64,000 nucleotides of DNA from Paraspadella gotoi (lineage: Eukaryota; Chaetognatha): NCBI GenBank assembly GCA_051294375.1, contig CM119263.1:20426115-20490114 (forward strand), in the 5' to 3' direction. A model generated the notes under the pieces. That model did no database searches. It was given only the letters and a program-made list of their open reading frames with translations, and was not told the origin of the DNA. Within the stretch, counting starts at the first letter, position 1, and the number at the start of each line of letters is the position of its first letter. The translations under genes and the position numbers were made by a program. Below are positions 1 to 12,127 of this stretch, piece by piece.

Positions 1-203
1 CTCCTTGTGAGCTCCTTCTGGAGCCCCAGCGATCTCCTTCTGCAGTCTCTCGCGGGTGACTTCGAGGTCGTGCTTCAGCTATCTTCCTTCTCGACGTCGA
101 ACTCCTTCTCTGAGGTCGGCGATCTTCGCCTCCAGATCCGCCTTCTTCTTTGGCGAGGGCGGCCTTGGTTTCCGTCCGGTCGGCCCGAAGCGCGCTTCAG
201 GAT
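1..203 (-). pseudogene. Mirrored, frameshifted copy of the coiled-coil exon
   Basis: Read on the minus strand, this repeats the exon found intact at 5585-5810 (+), including the pyrimidine-rich acceptor just upstream of base 203. It carries several single-base indels relative to the plus-strand copy, for example near the residues after ILKAAS and near the EKK segment, so no single frame stays open. The indels look like sequencing noise rather than ordinary decay. It is either a real inverted duplicate that has lost coding ability or an assembly artefact of the same exon. Confidence 0.6.
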
Positions 204-1880
204 CTTGCGGTGGAGGAAGGAAATAGGAAATAGGAATAGGAATTTGCCGAGTTCGAGAAAGAAATATAGAAGAAACACCAACAAGGAAGTTCGAAACAAA
301 CTCGCACATCAATGCTTGCTTTTGAATTTATCGAAATGAAGCCTTGACAAAGCTCGCTATTCACTATCCTGAGCTTTTATTACATTTTTAAAAAAATTCA
401 AACAACTTCTCGAATCCCTCAGCTCAGTAAGAACGATCTGGTTCTTCCTCTCTCAGCTCCCTCCTTTCCCTTCAAAAAAAAAAAAAAAAAAAAAAATGCT
501 CCCGCTTTCGTCATTTTATCGACTGATTTATGGGAAAAGTTTTAGAAATCACTCTCCATTCGCAGAGAAAAACTAAAATCGTTTTTTTATATATTTTAAT
601 TTGCGAGGATAAAGAATAATGCCTTTTTGCCGAAACGTCAAACAATGGCGTCTAAATCATTGGCTGTTTTGACGTCGGGAACCGAAACGCGGACGCCGAC
701 TGCGTCGAGGAAGTGATTTTGCCGTTGGACGACCAACGGAGGGCGTTGACTTCGGCGAGGCCGGGCGGGGCCGAAGGGAGGCGGAGAGGGCCAGGGCGAG
801 TGGGGGTTTGAATGCTTAAGCCCAAGGCCCTTTCGGTAGACCACGTCGACGATAACATTTTTTTCATCGATCACCCAATCTGGGAATTTCGAATTGTGTT
901 AGGAACTGCGCAGTTCGATTAAATTTGTTCGCCAGTCGGATTGACTTTCTGTTCCCATTAATCGGATTTTTCGAGAATTGGAATATATATATCGAATTTC
1001 GGTCGAACCCAAATTTACAAATAAAGTGAAAGAGTATTCACATATAACCTTCTATTTAAGAAAAAAGTGTTAGGGACAGACCAGGTTATATTATATTTTC
1101 GTCTAAATAATTAATGAACACTGCTATTTTTACGGTCATATCCGATGTTACAATAAATTCGTTAACGGTTTGAATAGATTTTTTCGAAGTACACATAATA
1201 TAACATGCGATTATTTAATTCTCTCTCCAAACTTCGTATAATCATCTCATAACGAATTTTAAATCTAAAATTTAACCTTTTTTTTTTCCAAGTAAAAAAG
1301 GTGGTAGAGATATTTCGCCGGCCTTTCTTCATTTCAAAACTCGAACCCGCGCACCCATTTTTTCCCGATTCCTTCGACCTCAACCCGAAGGGATTGGGAT
1401 CTTTGCATCTCCTCCTCTCCTCCTCCTCCTCCTCCTCCTCCTCTCCGCATCCCCTCTTCATCCCAGAGAGATCCTCCGTCTGCATCCCGCATCCCCAAGG
1501 GATTCATTCCTTCAACGACCCCGTGGCAATAACGACTTTATTTCTCGAGCGTGAACCCCAACTGCCCCATCTGCTTTAAAACCTGATCCCAGCCGAATTG
1601 CACCGACCTCTTTCACTATCCTCCTTGCCCACCTACGAAAGCTAACCCTAAGAAAGTCGACCCGGTTTATCAACCACCTTTCAAATCCCACCCCACCCCT
1701 TCCTGCAATCCGCGAACAACTTCGCAACCACCCATCGGCCTTCGTTTCGTTGGCTTTTTTCCTTCTATTCACCCATCGAGTATTCTTCGCAATTTTTTAT
1801 TTTTTTATTTTTTTTTAGCCATCGGGAAACCGCGCAATATTTGGGGAAGGGAGAGATGAGGAGAGATGAGAGAGAGAGAT

Positions 1881-1935
<55 letters not shown>

Positions 1936-2218
1936 GAGAGAGAGAGGAGAGAGATAGAGACCGAAAATAATATAAAGAAAAACTTCTAAGTGATTTTGAT
2001 AAATAATAATTATTCGTTAACTACACAGTAATATTTTAAATGAATGTTAAAAAATATTAAATATCTAGCCACAGTAATCTCTCGAAAAAGGCAAAAGGAC
2101 CGCCAATCGAATGTTAATCATATCTGATTTGGGTTTTTTGGTTATTTCATAGCTTTCGACTCTTTCGACGCGCGCCTCTCATTCAAACCTCGATCGATGA
2201 GGCAAGCAGGAGAGAGAG

Positions 2219-2249
<31 letters not shown>

Positions 2250-2250
2250 G

Positions 2251-2288
<38 letters not shown>

Positions 2289-2725
2289 GAGAAGAGAGAG
2301 AGAGAGAGAGAGAGGAGAGAGGAGCGCAACAGCAGACTCAATGTGAAAAACGAGTCAGGTGGAGCTCATAAAAAGGGCTTGGGGAGAGGAGGCTGCGGTG
2401 AGAGGCCGAATGGGTGGTGAACGCGGTGAAAGTGAAAGTGAAAAGGGAGTGAGGAAAAAAGAGGATGGGGCGTGGCAACTGGGGCACTCGGAAGTGGATA
2501 GAGAAGAGATTCGTGGGCTTCGTGTTCATGGGATTTGCGAGTTTATTTAACTGTTCTTCGCGCTGTACCGTGTTTGATTTTTCTGAATTAACTAATTTTC
2601 AAAAGGCGCGCGGGGAAGAGACGGTGAAAAGGAGGGCGAAATAAAAAGAGAGAGGGAGAGAAAGAGAATGAGAAAGAGAGAGTGAGGGAAAGCAAGATAC
2701 AAGGCTAGAGAGAGAGAGCAAAGGA
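1..2725. repeat. Left arm of a ~2.7-kb inverted repeat
   Basis: This stretch is the reverse complement of about 3005-5785. Matching landmarks run all the way through: the coiled-coil exon at the outer end, a poly-A run near 475 against poly-T near 5295, the GC-rich block 720-800 against 4970-5060, the (CTC)n/(GAG)n block near 1420 against 4350, and the (GA)n tracts at 1870-1950 and 2210-2330. The arms differ mainly by one- or two-base insertions and deletions, many in homopolymers. The arm reaches base 1, so it may continue outside the window. It has no convincing gene of its own beyond the mirrored exon. Confidence 0.9.
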
Positions 2726-2979
2726 AAAGAAAGAAAGAGAGAGAGAGAGATTTCAAGAGAGAGAGAGAGAGAGAGAGAGAATGGAGTCGTGCGTGTTGGA
2801 GACTTGTTTATTTCTTGTCAATAAAATTAAAATATTCATAGCAAAATAGCATCAAACCAAATTTCCATTGACAGAGGTTCCCGCCATAATGGAAAATAAA
2901 AATTTTTAACCGATGGTGGCGAAACAACGGAAAAGACAAACGCGAGATAGAAAGAGGAAAAGGTCATTAATAGAAAGAA

Positions 2980-3004
2980 NNNNNNNNNNNNNNNNNNNNN
3001 NNNN
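2980..3004. other. Assembly gap (25 N) at the palindrome centre
   Basis: Twenty-five N characters sit between the two inverted arms. About 250 bases just left of the gap (2726-2979) have no mirror on the right, so the junction is not a perfect hairpin tip. Confidence 0.98.
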
Positions 3005-3507
3005 CCTTGCTCTCTCTCTCTAGCCTTGTATCTTGCTTTCCCTCACTCTCTCTTTCTCATTCTCTTTCTCTCCCTCTCTCTTTTTATTTCGCCCTCCTTT
3101 TCACCGTCTCTTCCCCGCGCGCCTTTGAAGAATTAGTTAATTCAGAAAATCAAACACGGTACAGCGCGAAGAACAGTTAAATACAACTCGCAAATCCCAT
3201 GAACACGAAGCCCACGAATCTCTTCTCATCCACTTCCGAGTGCCCCAGTTGCCACGCCCCCCATCCTCTTTTTTCCTCACTCCCTTTTCACTTTCACTTT
3301 CACCGCGTTCACCACCCACTTCGGCCTCTCACCGCAGCCTCCTCTCCCACCCCAACCCTTTTTTATGAGCTCCACCTGACTCGTTTTTCACAAATGAGTC
3401 TGCTCTGTGCGTCTCTCTCTCTCTCCTCTCTCCTCTCTCTCCTCTCTCTCTCTCCTTCTCTCTCTCTCCCTCTCTCTCTCCTCTCTCTCTCTCCCTCTCT
3501 CTCTCTT

Positions 3508-3538
<31 letters not shown>

Positions 3539-3835
3539 TCGCTTGCCTCATCGATCGAGGGTTGAATGAGAGGCGCGCGTCGAAAGAGTCGAAAGCTAAT
3601 GAAATAACCAAAAAACCCAAATTGATTAACGATAGAAAAATACAGAGAAAATTTTGAAGAACATTCGATTGGCGGTCTTGCCTTTTTCGAGAGATCTACT
3701 TGGCTAGATATTTAAATATTTTTTAACATTCATTTAAATATATTCTGTAGTTAACGAATAATTATTATTTATCAAAATCACTTAGAAGTTTTTCTTTATA
3801 TTATTTTCGGTCTCTATCTCTCCTCTCTTCTCTCT

Positions 3836-3897
<62 letters not shown>

Positions 3898-5785
3898 TCT
3901 CTCTCTCTTTCCATCTTCCTCTCTCCATCTCTCTCACTCTCTCCCTTCCCAAATATTCGCGGTTTCCCCGATGGCTAAAAAAAAATAAAAAAATAAAAAA
4001 TTGCGAAGAATACTCGATGGGTGAATAGAAAGGAAAAAAGCCAACGAAACGAAGGCCGATGGGTGGTTGCGAAGTTGTTCGCGGATTGCAGGAAGGGGTG
4101 GGGTGGGATTTGAAAGGTGGTTGGATAAACCGGGTCGACTTTCTAGGGTTAGCTTTCGTAGGTGGGCAAGGAGGATAGTGAAAGGAGGTCGGTGCAATTC
4201 GGCTGGGATCAAGGTTTTAAAGCAGATGGGGCAGTTGGGGTTCACGCTCGAGAAAGTCGTTATTGCCACGGGGTCGTTGAAGGAATGAATCCCTTGGGGG
4301 ATGCGGGATGCAGAACGGAGGATCTCTCTGGGATGAAAGGGGATGCGGAGAGGAGGAGGAGGAGGAGGAGGAGGAGGAGGATGCAAAGATCCCAATCCCT
4401 TCGGGTTGAGGTCGAAGGATCGGGGAAAAATGGGTCGCGGGTTCGAGTTTGAAAATGAAGAAAGGCCGGCGAAATATCTCTACCACCTTTTTTACTTGGA
4501 AAAAAAAAGGTTAAATTTTAGATTTAAAATTCGTTATGAGATGATTATACGAAGTTTGGAGAGAGAATTAAATAATCGCATGATTATATTATGTGTACTT
4601 CGAAAAATCTATTCAAACCGTTAACGAATTTATTGTAACATCGGATATGACCGTAAAAATAGCAGTGTTCATTAATTATTTAGACGAAATAATAATATAA
4701 CCTGGTCTGTCCCTAACACTTTTTTCTTAAATAGAAGGTTATATTGAATACTCTTTCACTTTATTTTGTAAATTTGGGTTCGACCGAAATTCGATATATA
4801 TTCCAATTCTCGAAAAATCCGATTAAATGGGAACAGAAAGTCAATCCGACTGCGAACAAATTTAATCGAACTGCGCAGTTCCTAACCAATTCGAAATTCC
4901 CAGATTGGGGTGATCGATGAAAAAAATGTTATCGTCGACGTGGTCTATCCGAAAGGGCCTTGGGCTTAAGCATTCAAACCCCCACTCGCCCTGGCCCTCT
5001 CCGCCTCCCTTCGGCCCCGCCCGGCCTCGCCGAAGTCAACGCCCTCCGTTGGTCGTCCAACGGCAAAAATCACTTCCTCGACGCAGATCGGCGTCCGCGT
5101 TTCGGTTCCCGACGTCAAAACAGCCAATGATTTAGACGCCATTGTTTTGACGTTTCGGCAAAAGAGGCATTATTCTTTATCCTCGCAAATTAAAGAATAT
5201 ATAAAAACGATTTTAGTTTTTCTCTGCGAATGGAGAAAGTGATTCTAAAACTTTTCCCATAAATCAGTCGATAAAATGACGAAAGCGGGAGCATTTTTTT
5301 TTTTTTTTTTTTTTTGAAGGGAAAGGAGGGAGCTGAGAGAGGAAGAACCAGATCGTCTTACTGAGCTGAGGGATTCGAGAAGTTGTTTGAATTTTTTTAA
5401 AAATGTAATAAAAAGCTCAGGATAGTGAATAGCGAGCTTTGTCAAGCTTCATTTCGATAAATTCAAAAGCAAGCATTGATGTGCGAGTTTGTTTCGAACT
5501 TCCTGTTGGTGTTTCTTCTATATTTCTTTCTCGAACTCGGCAAATTCCTATTTCCTATTTCCTATTTCCTTCCTCCACCCGCAGATCCTGAAGGCGGCTT
5601 CGGCCGACGCGGACGGAACCAAGGCCGCCCTCGCCAAGAAGAAGGCGGATCTGGAGGCGAAGATCGCCGACCTCGAGAAGGAGTTCGACGTCGAGAAGAA
5701 GATGCTGAAGCACGACCTCGAAGTCACCCGCGAGAGACTGCAGAAGGAGATCGCTGGGCTCCAGAAGGAGCTCAACAAGGAGTCC
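3005..5785. repeat. Right arm of the ~2.7-kb inverted repeat
   Basis: This is the mirror of 1-2725. It holds long CT tracts (about 3410-3540 and 3830-3910), a GC-rich block at 4970-5100 and a poly-T run near 5295. It then runs into the coding exon at 5585. The GC-rich block has short open frames, but they differ between the arms because of indels. I see no start, splice signals or family motif good enough to call a gene there. Confidence 0.9.
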
Positions 5786-6529
5786 AAGAAGGTCGACAAG
5801 GCCGTCATGGGTGAGTCGAAGATTGTGGCTAGGAGTTGGAGGGTGGTAATAGGGGTTTTATGTTAGGGGACGCTACAAATCCTTGAGCGACCCTGATTCC
5901 TCGACCTCACTTATACTTCAGACCTCGGTCTCTTGGAATTCCGCGTGGCGACGGCGGAACAGGAGAAGATCACTTTGGACCAAAGGATCCAGGCGCACAA
6001 GGCCGAGCTCAAGCAACAACAGGTCAGAAATGACGGAGTTTAGTTTATAGGATTTTGTGACTTTAGGACGACTGTTTTCGGTTTGGTTGTTGTCACCGTT
6101 GCTGTCGTTGCTTTGACCCCTTTGGGAATTCGAAAGAACGATTTTTTAAATTAAGAAGGTCGTCTTTAATCGATTAAAAATCTTCGATTTATTAACGCCA
6201 TCTTAATTTGTTCTCACAGGCTTTCATCGCCAAGTTGGAGGCTGAGAAGGCTGAGATTGCCAACATCGTTAACAAGACCCGTGACGAGCTGACCGCCGCC
6301 AAGGAGACCGCCCACACGCTCCAGAGACAGGCCATCGACGTGAGTTTGTTATGTGTTATTTGCTAAAAAGGACAACTAGATTTCGTGATGGTGAAAATTA
6401 AGAAAAAATACAGCCTTTAGTCTAAAGAGATTGTGAGGACCGAGCTTCAGTTCTGCACATGACAATTTCATTTTCCCTTCCTTTTTTCAACAGTCTTCGC
6501 GATCCTGGCCAAGACCTCGCTACATGTAA
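5585..6529 (+). CDS. Coiled-coil protein, C-terminal four exons (partial)
   Basis: Four exons join in frame with GT..AG introns: 5585-5810, 5922-6022, 6220-6339 and 6494-6529 (stop TAA). The first begins after a pyrimidine-rich acceptor; no start codon is visible, so upstream exons are missing or lie across the palindrome. The ~160 visible residues are almost wholly heptad-like and charged (KADLEAKIADLEKEFDVEKK; LQKEIAGLQKELNKESKK; AFIAKLEAEKAEIANIVNK) and end in a short basic tail, SSRSWPRPRYM. This predicts a long alpha-helical coiled coil, probably a structural or scaffold protein. I cannot assign a family; intermediate-filament-like, paramyosin-like or golgin-like proteins all remain possible. 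The exons are GC-rich and codon use is strongly biased, unlike the flanking AT-rich sequence. Confidence 0.75.
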
Positions 6530-9500
6530 AGAGGATTTTGTGCTGCGGTGGAATTGTTCCCAGTCAGCGACGACCACGCCGTCGCCTCAGGGCGAAAACT
6601 CGCTGACCCCAAACAAAGCCTTTTCAGATTTTCTTTCCACTCATTTTCACTGTTTAAAAAAAAAACATTAAGAAGCGTTAAAAAGAATAAGCAAGACCGC
6701 AACCAAAAATAAGACGAAAGTAGGCGTCGTCGTTCACCCATCACCCCTAGGGGAGGGGGTTCAGGGATGTTTCGTTTCCACCCCGTCTCTCTGTCTCAAT
6801 CTCCTTGTGGGCCGGCGGCGAACCATCGGCCGTCCCGGCGATGCTCTTTTGTCTTATGATCGAAGGAGGACTTTTCATCGGAGGATTGACGGCTGAATGA
6901 CGTGGCGGCCTCTCGCGGCGAAACGGGAAAAAAGACCATCCCTGAAGCAGAAAAAAACAATAGGACGTCGCCGATTCCGCCAAACGGCAACCGACGGAAC
7001 GAAGAAGTAAAACTCAACGCCGCCTAATGACGCCGCGTCGCTCGAATGAAATCCGTGGCGCCGCCAGTCGATCCTCTTTATCGGCGGCGACGTCGCCTCG
7101 CTCGATCGAAAAAATTAACAAATGAGCATTTTGGTTAATAAATATTTATCAGTATATAATAATAATAGCGAAATTAAGATCCTGCTCGCCATTTTATGTT
7201 TAAAAAAACATCAAAAAGGGTCGGATTGAATTTAGACCTCTTCATCTTGCTAAACTGTAACATGTAAATAGGACTTACAAACTATCCAGATCTACGTTTA
7301 TGGAATCGTTGCTTCTCTCATCTTCGATCTTATCTTAAATGTCAGTTTCTCTCTTATTCTTTTTCTTGAATCATTTTTCATTTTTTACTTGGATATAGGT
7401 TTAAAAAAATCAACACCTAGCTATGTTTAAAACCAACATCTAATATTACAAAAAAAGATCACATGGATGAATGAATAAATACCAAAAGAAAATGTGTTCC
7501 CCGCGAAAAAGAACGAAACGCATGGCTTTATGAAAAATAAAAGAAAACAAAAGAAAAGAAAAATGTCACATGAATAAAAACCAACGCGCTTGACCATATC
7601 GAAGATGTACAAACGGGGCCGTGCGGTCTCTGCTATTTTGTATCTTAAAAAAAACATTGGTTCTCCTTCGATATTTTCCAATTCAAGCTAATATCTTTAA
7701 TAATAAACCTCAAAGAGCATTCCCAATTGTCCAAACATGTTGAACGCTCTCTTTCTTTCACATATATATCTTGGACTCAAGTTAATTTTACATTTAACGT
7801 GGGTTTTAAAAAATTCAAGGTAAGAGCCGCGAGTCGGTTGTACCTTGATTATCGTTATTGTAGACGATGGAATTAGATTTTACTAATTATGAAAAAATAC
7901 TACATTGTCGCTGCATGATGGCTTCAGGAGGGCATAATATTCTCATGAATGTGTTATGATGAATTTTTATATTGTATTTGTGTCACAAATAAATACATCG
8001 TTTCCGCTTGTGAAATAGTTCAATTGATTCCAATGATTCTCTACTAGAACAGGAAGAAACAAATTAAGACCTCGTAATCACTAATCAGTGTAAAATTGCT
8101 CGTAACTAAGTTAGCAAGTAAAGTTTAAATCATTTATAAAGATTTATTTATTTTATTTAGTTTGACTTCATATCTCGAGACCATCAATCTTCTTATCAAC
8201 TGTCGCCTGTATAATCAATCTCTGTATATATTTGTAATGCTTAGCGATATCATAGTCTTTTTCGAAAAGAAAACGAAATCAGCCTATTTAAAGGAATTAA
8301 ATCCATGAATTTGAAAAAAAATTATTACAAAACACCGTGTAGACTACAGAAATATTAGACATGAAATTGGTACAACCAATATAAAAATTATCCATTCATT
8401 TAATAAATAAGCTATCTTGCCCCTGACTTTGGACAGGCTTTGGTGGTTTAAGGCCTCCATCACTCTTACAAGATAATGACATAGCAGGTCCCTGCAAACT
8501 TTCAATCAAGACTCTCTCACAGTCTCGTTTATTCACTCCCAGAGTACCTGGCTTCCCTATCAATGAAGTGGAAAATATTTCAAAGAATGTTTCAATTGTA
8601 TGAAAGATCGGGGAATACTTATTGTACTCTCTTGCTCATTTTGATATATCGACTCACGAAATGTTTACGAGAAACTCGTTCTTCAAATTTACTTTGCGAG
8701 TAAAATTTAAATTGTGTCTTTCGAAAAGGACCAGGAGATCATGGGCGGCGAGAGAAATGGCGGGCCCCCCACTGGCCTCCTGCCGCCCCCCCCCGGCTCT
8801 CCATAATTTTAGTTTTTGATTACCGACTTTCTGCCTTGAAAATTGCTTCAGTGATCAAACTTCTCTATTTTTAACCATGAGCGGCAATAGAGATTAAATA
8901 AAATATAAATATATATAAATATATAAATTAATAATAACCCAAGTCCCAAAGAAAAGGATTATCGTGTATGCTAATTCATTGCTTTGGTTACTATCTCATA
9001 AAGTATTGTGGGCCCTCATTGATTTTAAATAAAGTCATAAGAACTTTCCTTAGAAATTGTTTGTTTTTTACCTCTAGAAGAGCCCTAACTTGACTGAATT
9101 AGTGGCCCCATTAAAAGTGAAATGCACTATATCCTGAAACAGTTGGGACATTACCAATGGTAGGGATTAGCAGTATTCGACGAAAATTTTTATTTCTCTA
9201 TCGGCCGAAAAATAATAGGGAATTTGATACAAAAAACAAGGCTTTTTGAAATATTTACTGTATGGAAATACTGAAAAGAAAAAATTTTATTTTTTGAATA
9301 TACGTAGCGTAAGCGTAACTCTAACTAAAAAGAGAAAAAGAATCTTTCAAATAAGAAAAATATTGGAATAGTACAGAAAGCAATATTTCTTTTTTATTGT
9401 AGCGCAAAAACTCGGCTTTCCTCGCAAAACCTCTGGTTATAGGAGATGCAAATGTATTTACTCTCAAGGTATTATCATTGATAATTCCCAAAATGATGCG

Positions 9501-9984
9501 CAAAAATGCGCCTGTAGCATTTCTGGCGTAGTCATTTTATATATTGTTTCCTACTGTATATTAAGGCCTATGAATCATCAATATGTATGAAACTGATATA
9601 ATATATTTATTATGATCTTAAGATTTATCATACCTTTTTTTCAGCTTACAACCATTCCTCATTTGCTTAATATACATGATACTTGTATTATTATAATGGG
9701 TATTATCTTTATTATAGTCTTATTTTTAACAATTTCAAACATAAACCAAACGACCCATTATTGATCCACAATTTCTGATACTTTATTAAAAATTGGTCCA
9801 CTGGGTTTTATGTTTAGTATCTTTGTTTCTTTTTATCTATGATTTGAGATTTATTTTCGGATTCTTTTTTCTTTGATTTTAAAGAATTAAAACCGAAAAA
9901 TAATCGACTTTGAATTCGGAGATTGTATAAAAATAAAAGAGAAAAGAAAAGGGAGAGGAAGGGAAAGAGATAAGGGGATAAAGT
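6530..9984. other. Gene-poor spacer downstream of the coiled-coil gene
   Basis: I found no exon I can support. 6750-7120 is GC-rich with unrecognised short frames and may include 3' UTR. The rest is AT-rich. A dispersed repeat (8340-8575) is listed separately. A C-rich block near 8760-8810 ends in poly-C and resembles the block at 13980-14040. Confidence 0.6.
8340..8575 (+). repeat. Dispersed repeat with copies near 15.5 kb and 63.3 kb
   Basis: The segment containing CAGTCTCGTTTATTCAC and ACTCTTACAAGATAATG reappears reversed at about 63210-63425. Its left part (TAATAAATAAGCTATC and flanks) reappears reversed at 15500-15545 inside a dipeptidase intron. I see no coding frame or terminal repeats, so it is a truncated member of an unidentified interspersed family. 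Confidence 0.6.
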
Positions 9985-10570
9985 GGCTTAGTTTTACGTC
10001 AATTTACGCCATTCTACGCCAAAGCATCTTAACTTAATAGTTTTATATTGGAAAATGAAAAAAAAGTTTTTACGCCCACAAAATTAAGTGATATTAATAT
10101 GGTTTTCTGTTCATTTTACGCCATTCTACGCCAAACCAATTTAAAAAAAGTCGCGAAAAATATTTTAAAGCAACTTAACCGAGTAGTTTTTACTATAAAA
10201 AACAAAAAGTCTTTACGCCACAGAATTAAATAATATTTATATGCTTTTTTGTTCATTTTTACGCCATTCTACGTACCATCTGTATAAAAAGAAGGCCAGA
10301 TAATCTTTAAAACCACTTAACTGAATAGCTTTTACTAGAAAACAATCAGAAAGTCTTTACGCCACATCATGATTATCATATTAAACGGTTTTACCTTCAT
10401 TTCACGCCATTTTACGCCACAATTCTTTTCAAAATTTAAATATAAACATTTACAATTATTTAACTTTTTTATTTTTAAGATTTTTTTTGGAAAAATCATT
10501 AACGCCACATATGTAATTAGGAAATAATATGTTTCGGCGTAGTTTTTACGCCACCAGCGCCAACAAACAC
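9985..10570. repeat. Tandem ~140-bp repeat rich in TTTACGCC
   Basis: Three to four degenerate units start near 10031, 10171 and 10313. Each has a CTTAAC-type segment, an AAAGTCTTTACGCCAC segment and a pair of TTTACGCCATTCTACGCC motifs. Isolated TACGCC/GGCGTAA words continue to about 10730. The block is AT-rich and shows no coding signal. Confidence 0.65.
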
Positions 10571-11800
10571 GTAAAAAAAAAGAAATCAAATCTGAATCCA
10601 ATACAACAATGTATAACTTAATTAGAAAAAAGCGTTTTCAAAATTTTTGTTGAATATCCTTGACAGCAGTAAGAGGGCAAGGAAACGTTACTCCAAATTG
10701 ACGTAAATCAGTTGGCGTAAATAAATATTTAAAAGTCAAACTTGGAATTAACGATTAAAGTACACTTCGTTAGCTTAATATAAGGTTTAAAACCATCGAA
10801 TGAAGAAAATTAGTATTTCTAAAGTTTTTGTGCAATACACCTACCAATGGGCCTTGATTTGACTTAAATAGGGGCCCAACTTGACCCCTAAAGTCTCAAG
10901 GGGCCCCAAGCATGACCTAACCTGAATTTGATCAGTTAGACTAATCTGCACAGACTGAACCTTTTTTCATAATCACTCAATTAGGGCTAGCGCATCGTTC
11001 GAATCGAAGTCCGATGAAGATTCCTTTATATTTCACTTTCTATTCAAAACTGCATTAGTCAAGGCCCATATAAATTATATCAATATGGGTTAGATTTCGA
11101 AAGCTTGGCGTCTGTTGGATAGCCAACGGAGGTAGAGCGCAATCGAAAATTCCCATTTTATCATGCCCAAAAATGGTTACTTTTAAATGAATGGATAGGA
11201 CCGTTTTTCCTTTTCCCAAAAACCTGCTTGATCTTTTGTAAAATAGAACAAAATTATACATATCCAGTACGGTTTGGATAGTATTGTCTTCTCTAACTAG
11301 CATAAAAAAAAGAAAAGTTATTAAACTTCTTCAATCTTGAATGGCTTGATAAAGGCACATCAAATGAACTCTGTTTTTTATGTGAAAATGCATAGTCAGC
11401 CTTCAATTTTTTGTTCGTAAGCCATCGAAAGGAAACTGTATTTTTTTACTATCTGTTTCAGGTTAGAGCGCGGGGGGTAATTTAGAGAGTTTATATTAAA
11501 TTAGGAGCAAATAGAAAGGATATCAAGTTTTTGCACGCTAAAAAGCTTTTTAAGCGCGTTACCGGTCTGTATTGAAAAATGTTGACGTAGGTATTATCCA
11601 TGTGAGACATCAATTAAAAATAAGCATTGATCATGCGCGATCCGGGCCAATAAATACCATAATGTTCAACATGCTTTACGTATTTTTACCGTTTTAGAAC
11701 TTTTAGAATGTTTTGAATTTCACGCCCGTGATATTGGCGGTTTAGCGTCGTTTGTCCCTTGTTAGTCTCTTTATCTTATCTCATTGAAGAGACATTAATT
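10571..11800. other. AT-rich spacer, nothing recognised
   Basis: No exon with usable splice signals, no recognisable transposase or RNA gene, and no clear tandem structure. Confidence 0.6.
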
Positions 11801-11825
11801 GTTATGTGATTAGTGACAAACCCGT

Positions 11826-12125
11826 TTCAATAAAAATCTTAAAAAGCAATAGAGGAATCGAGCCTCTTTTGATGATTAACCAATATTGATGCGATGTACC
11901 ATATGATACGATGATACCAAATATTGATGCGATGATACGAAGGATTGATGCAGATGAATAACCAACATATGATGCGATGATAGTCATTCATGGATCCAGA
12001 TGATAATTCATTCATTTGACTGCGATGATAGTCCGTCATTGATCGGATGATAATCATTCATTGAGCAGATGATGTCTTCAGTTGATGCTGTGTCATTCAT
12101 TGATGCCGATGCTAGTATTCGATTG
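11826..12125 (-). repeat. Dispersed minisatellite-bearing repeat (copy 1)
   Basis: Degenerate units of the type GATGATAACCAAATATTGAT and TGATAGTCATTCATTGATG follow a conserved edge (AAAATCTTAAAA…GATCGAGCCT). The same edge and units occur at 60110-60420 and, in plus orientation, at 42485-42590. The repeat units belong to the larger element family described at 39107-42584 and 60110-61310. Confidence 0.65.
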
Positions 12126-12127
12126 AC

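Noticed and set aside
3199-3657. Open frame of 152 codons with SLSLLSLSPSLSL
   Set aside because: It is a CT microsatellite read as Ser/Leu, lies in the palindrome, and is not preserved in the other arm.
4917-5135. Plus-strand frame in the GC-rich block (AEVNALRWSSNGK in the mirrored arm) hinting at a WD40 repeat
   Set aside because: The two arms disagree by indels, no splice-supported exon could be drawn, and a single short WD-like phrase is not enough.
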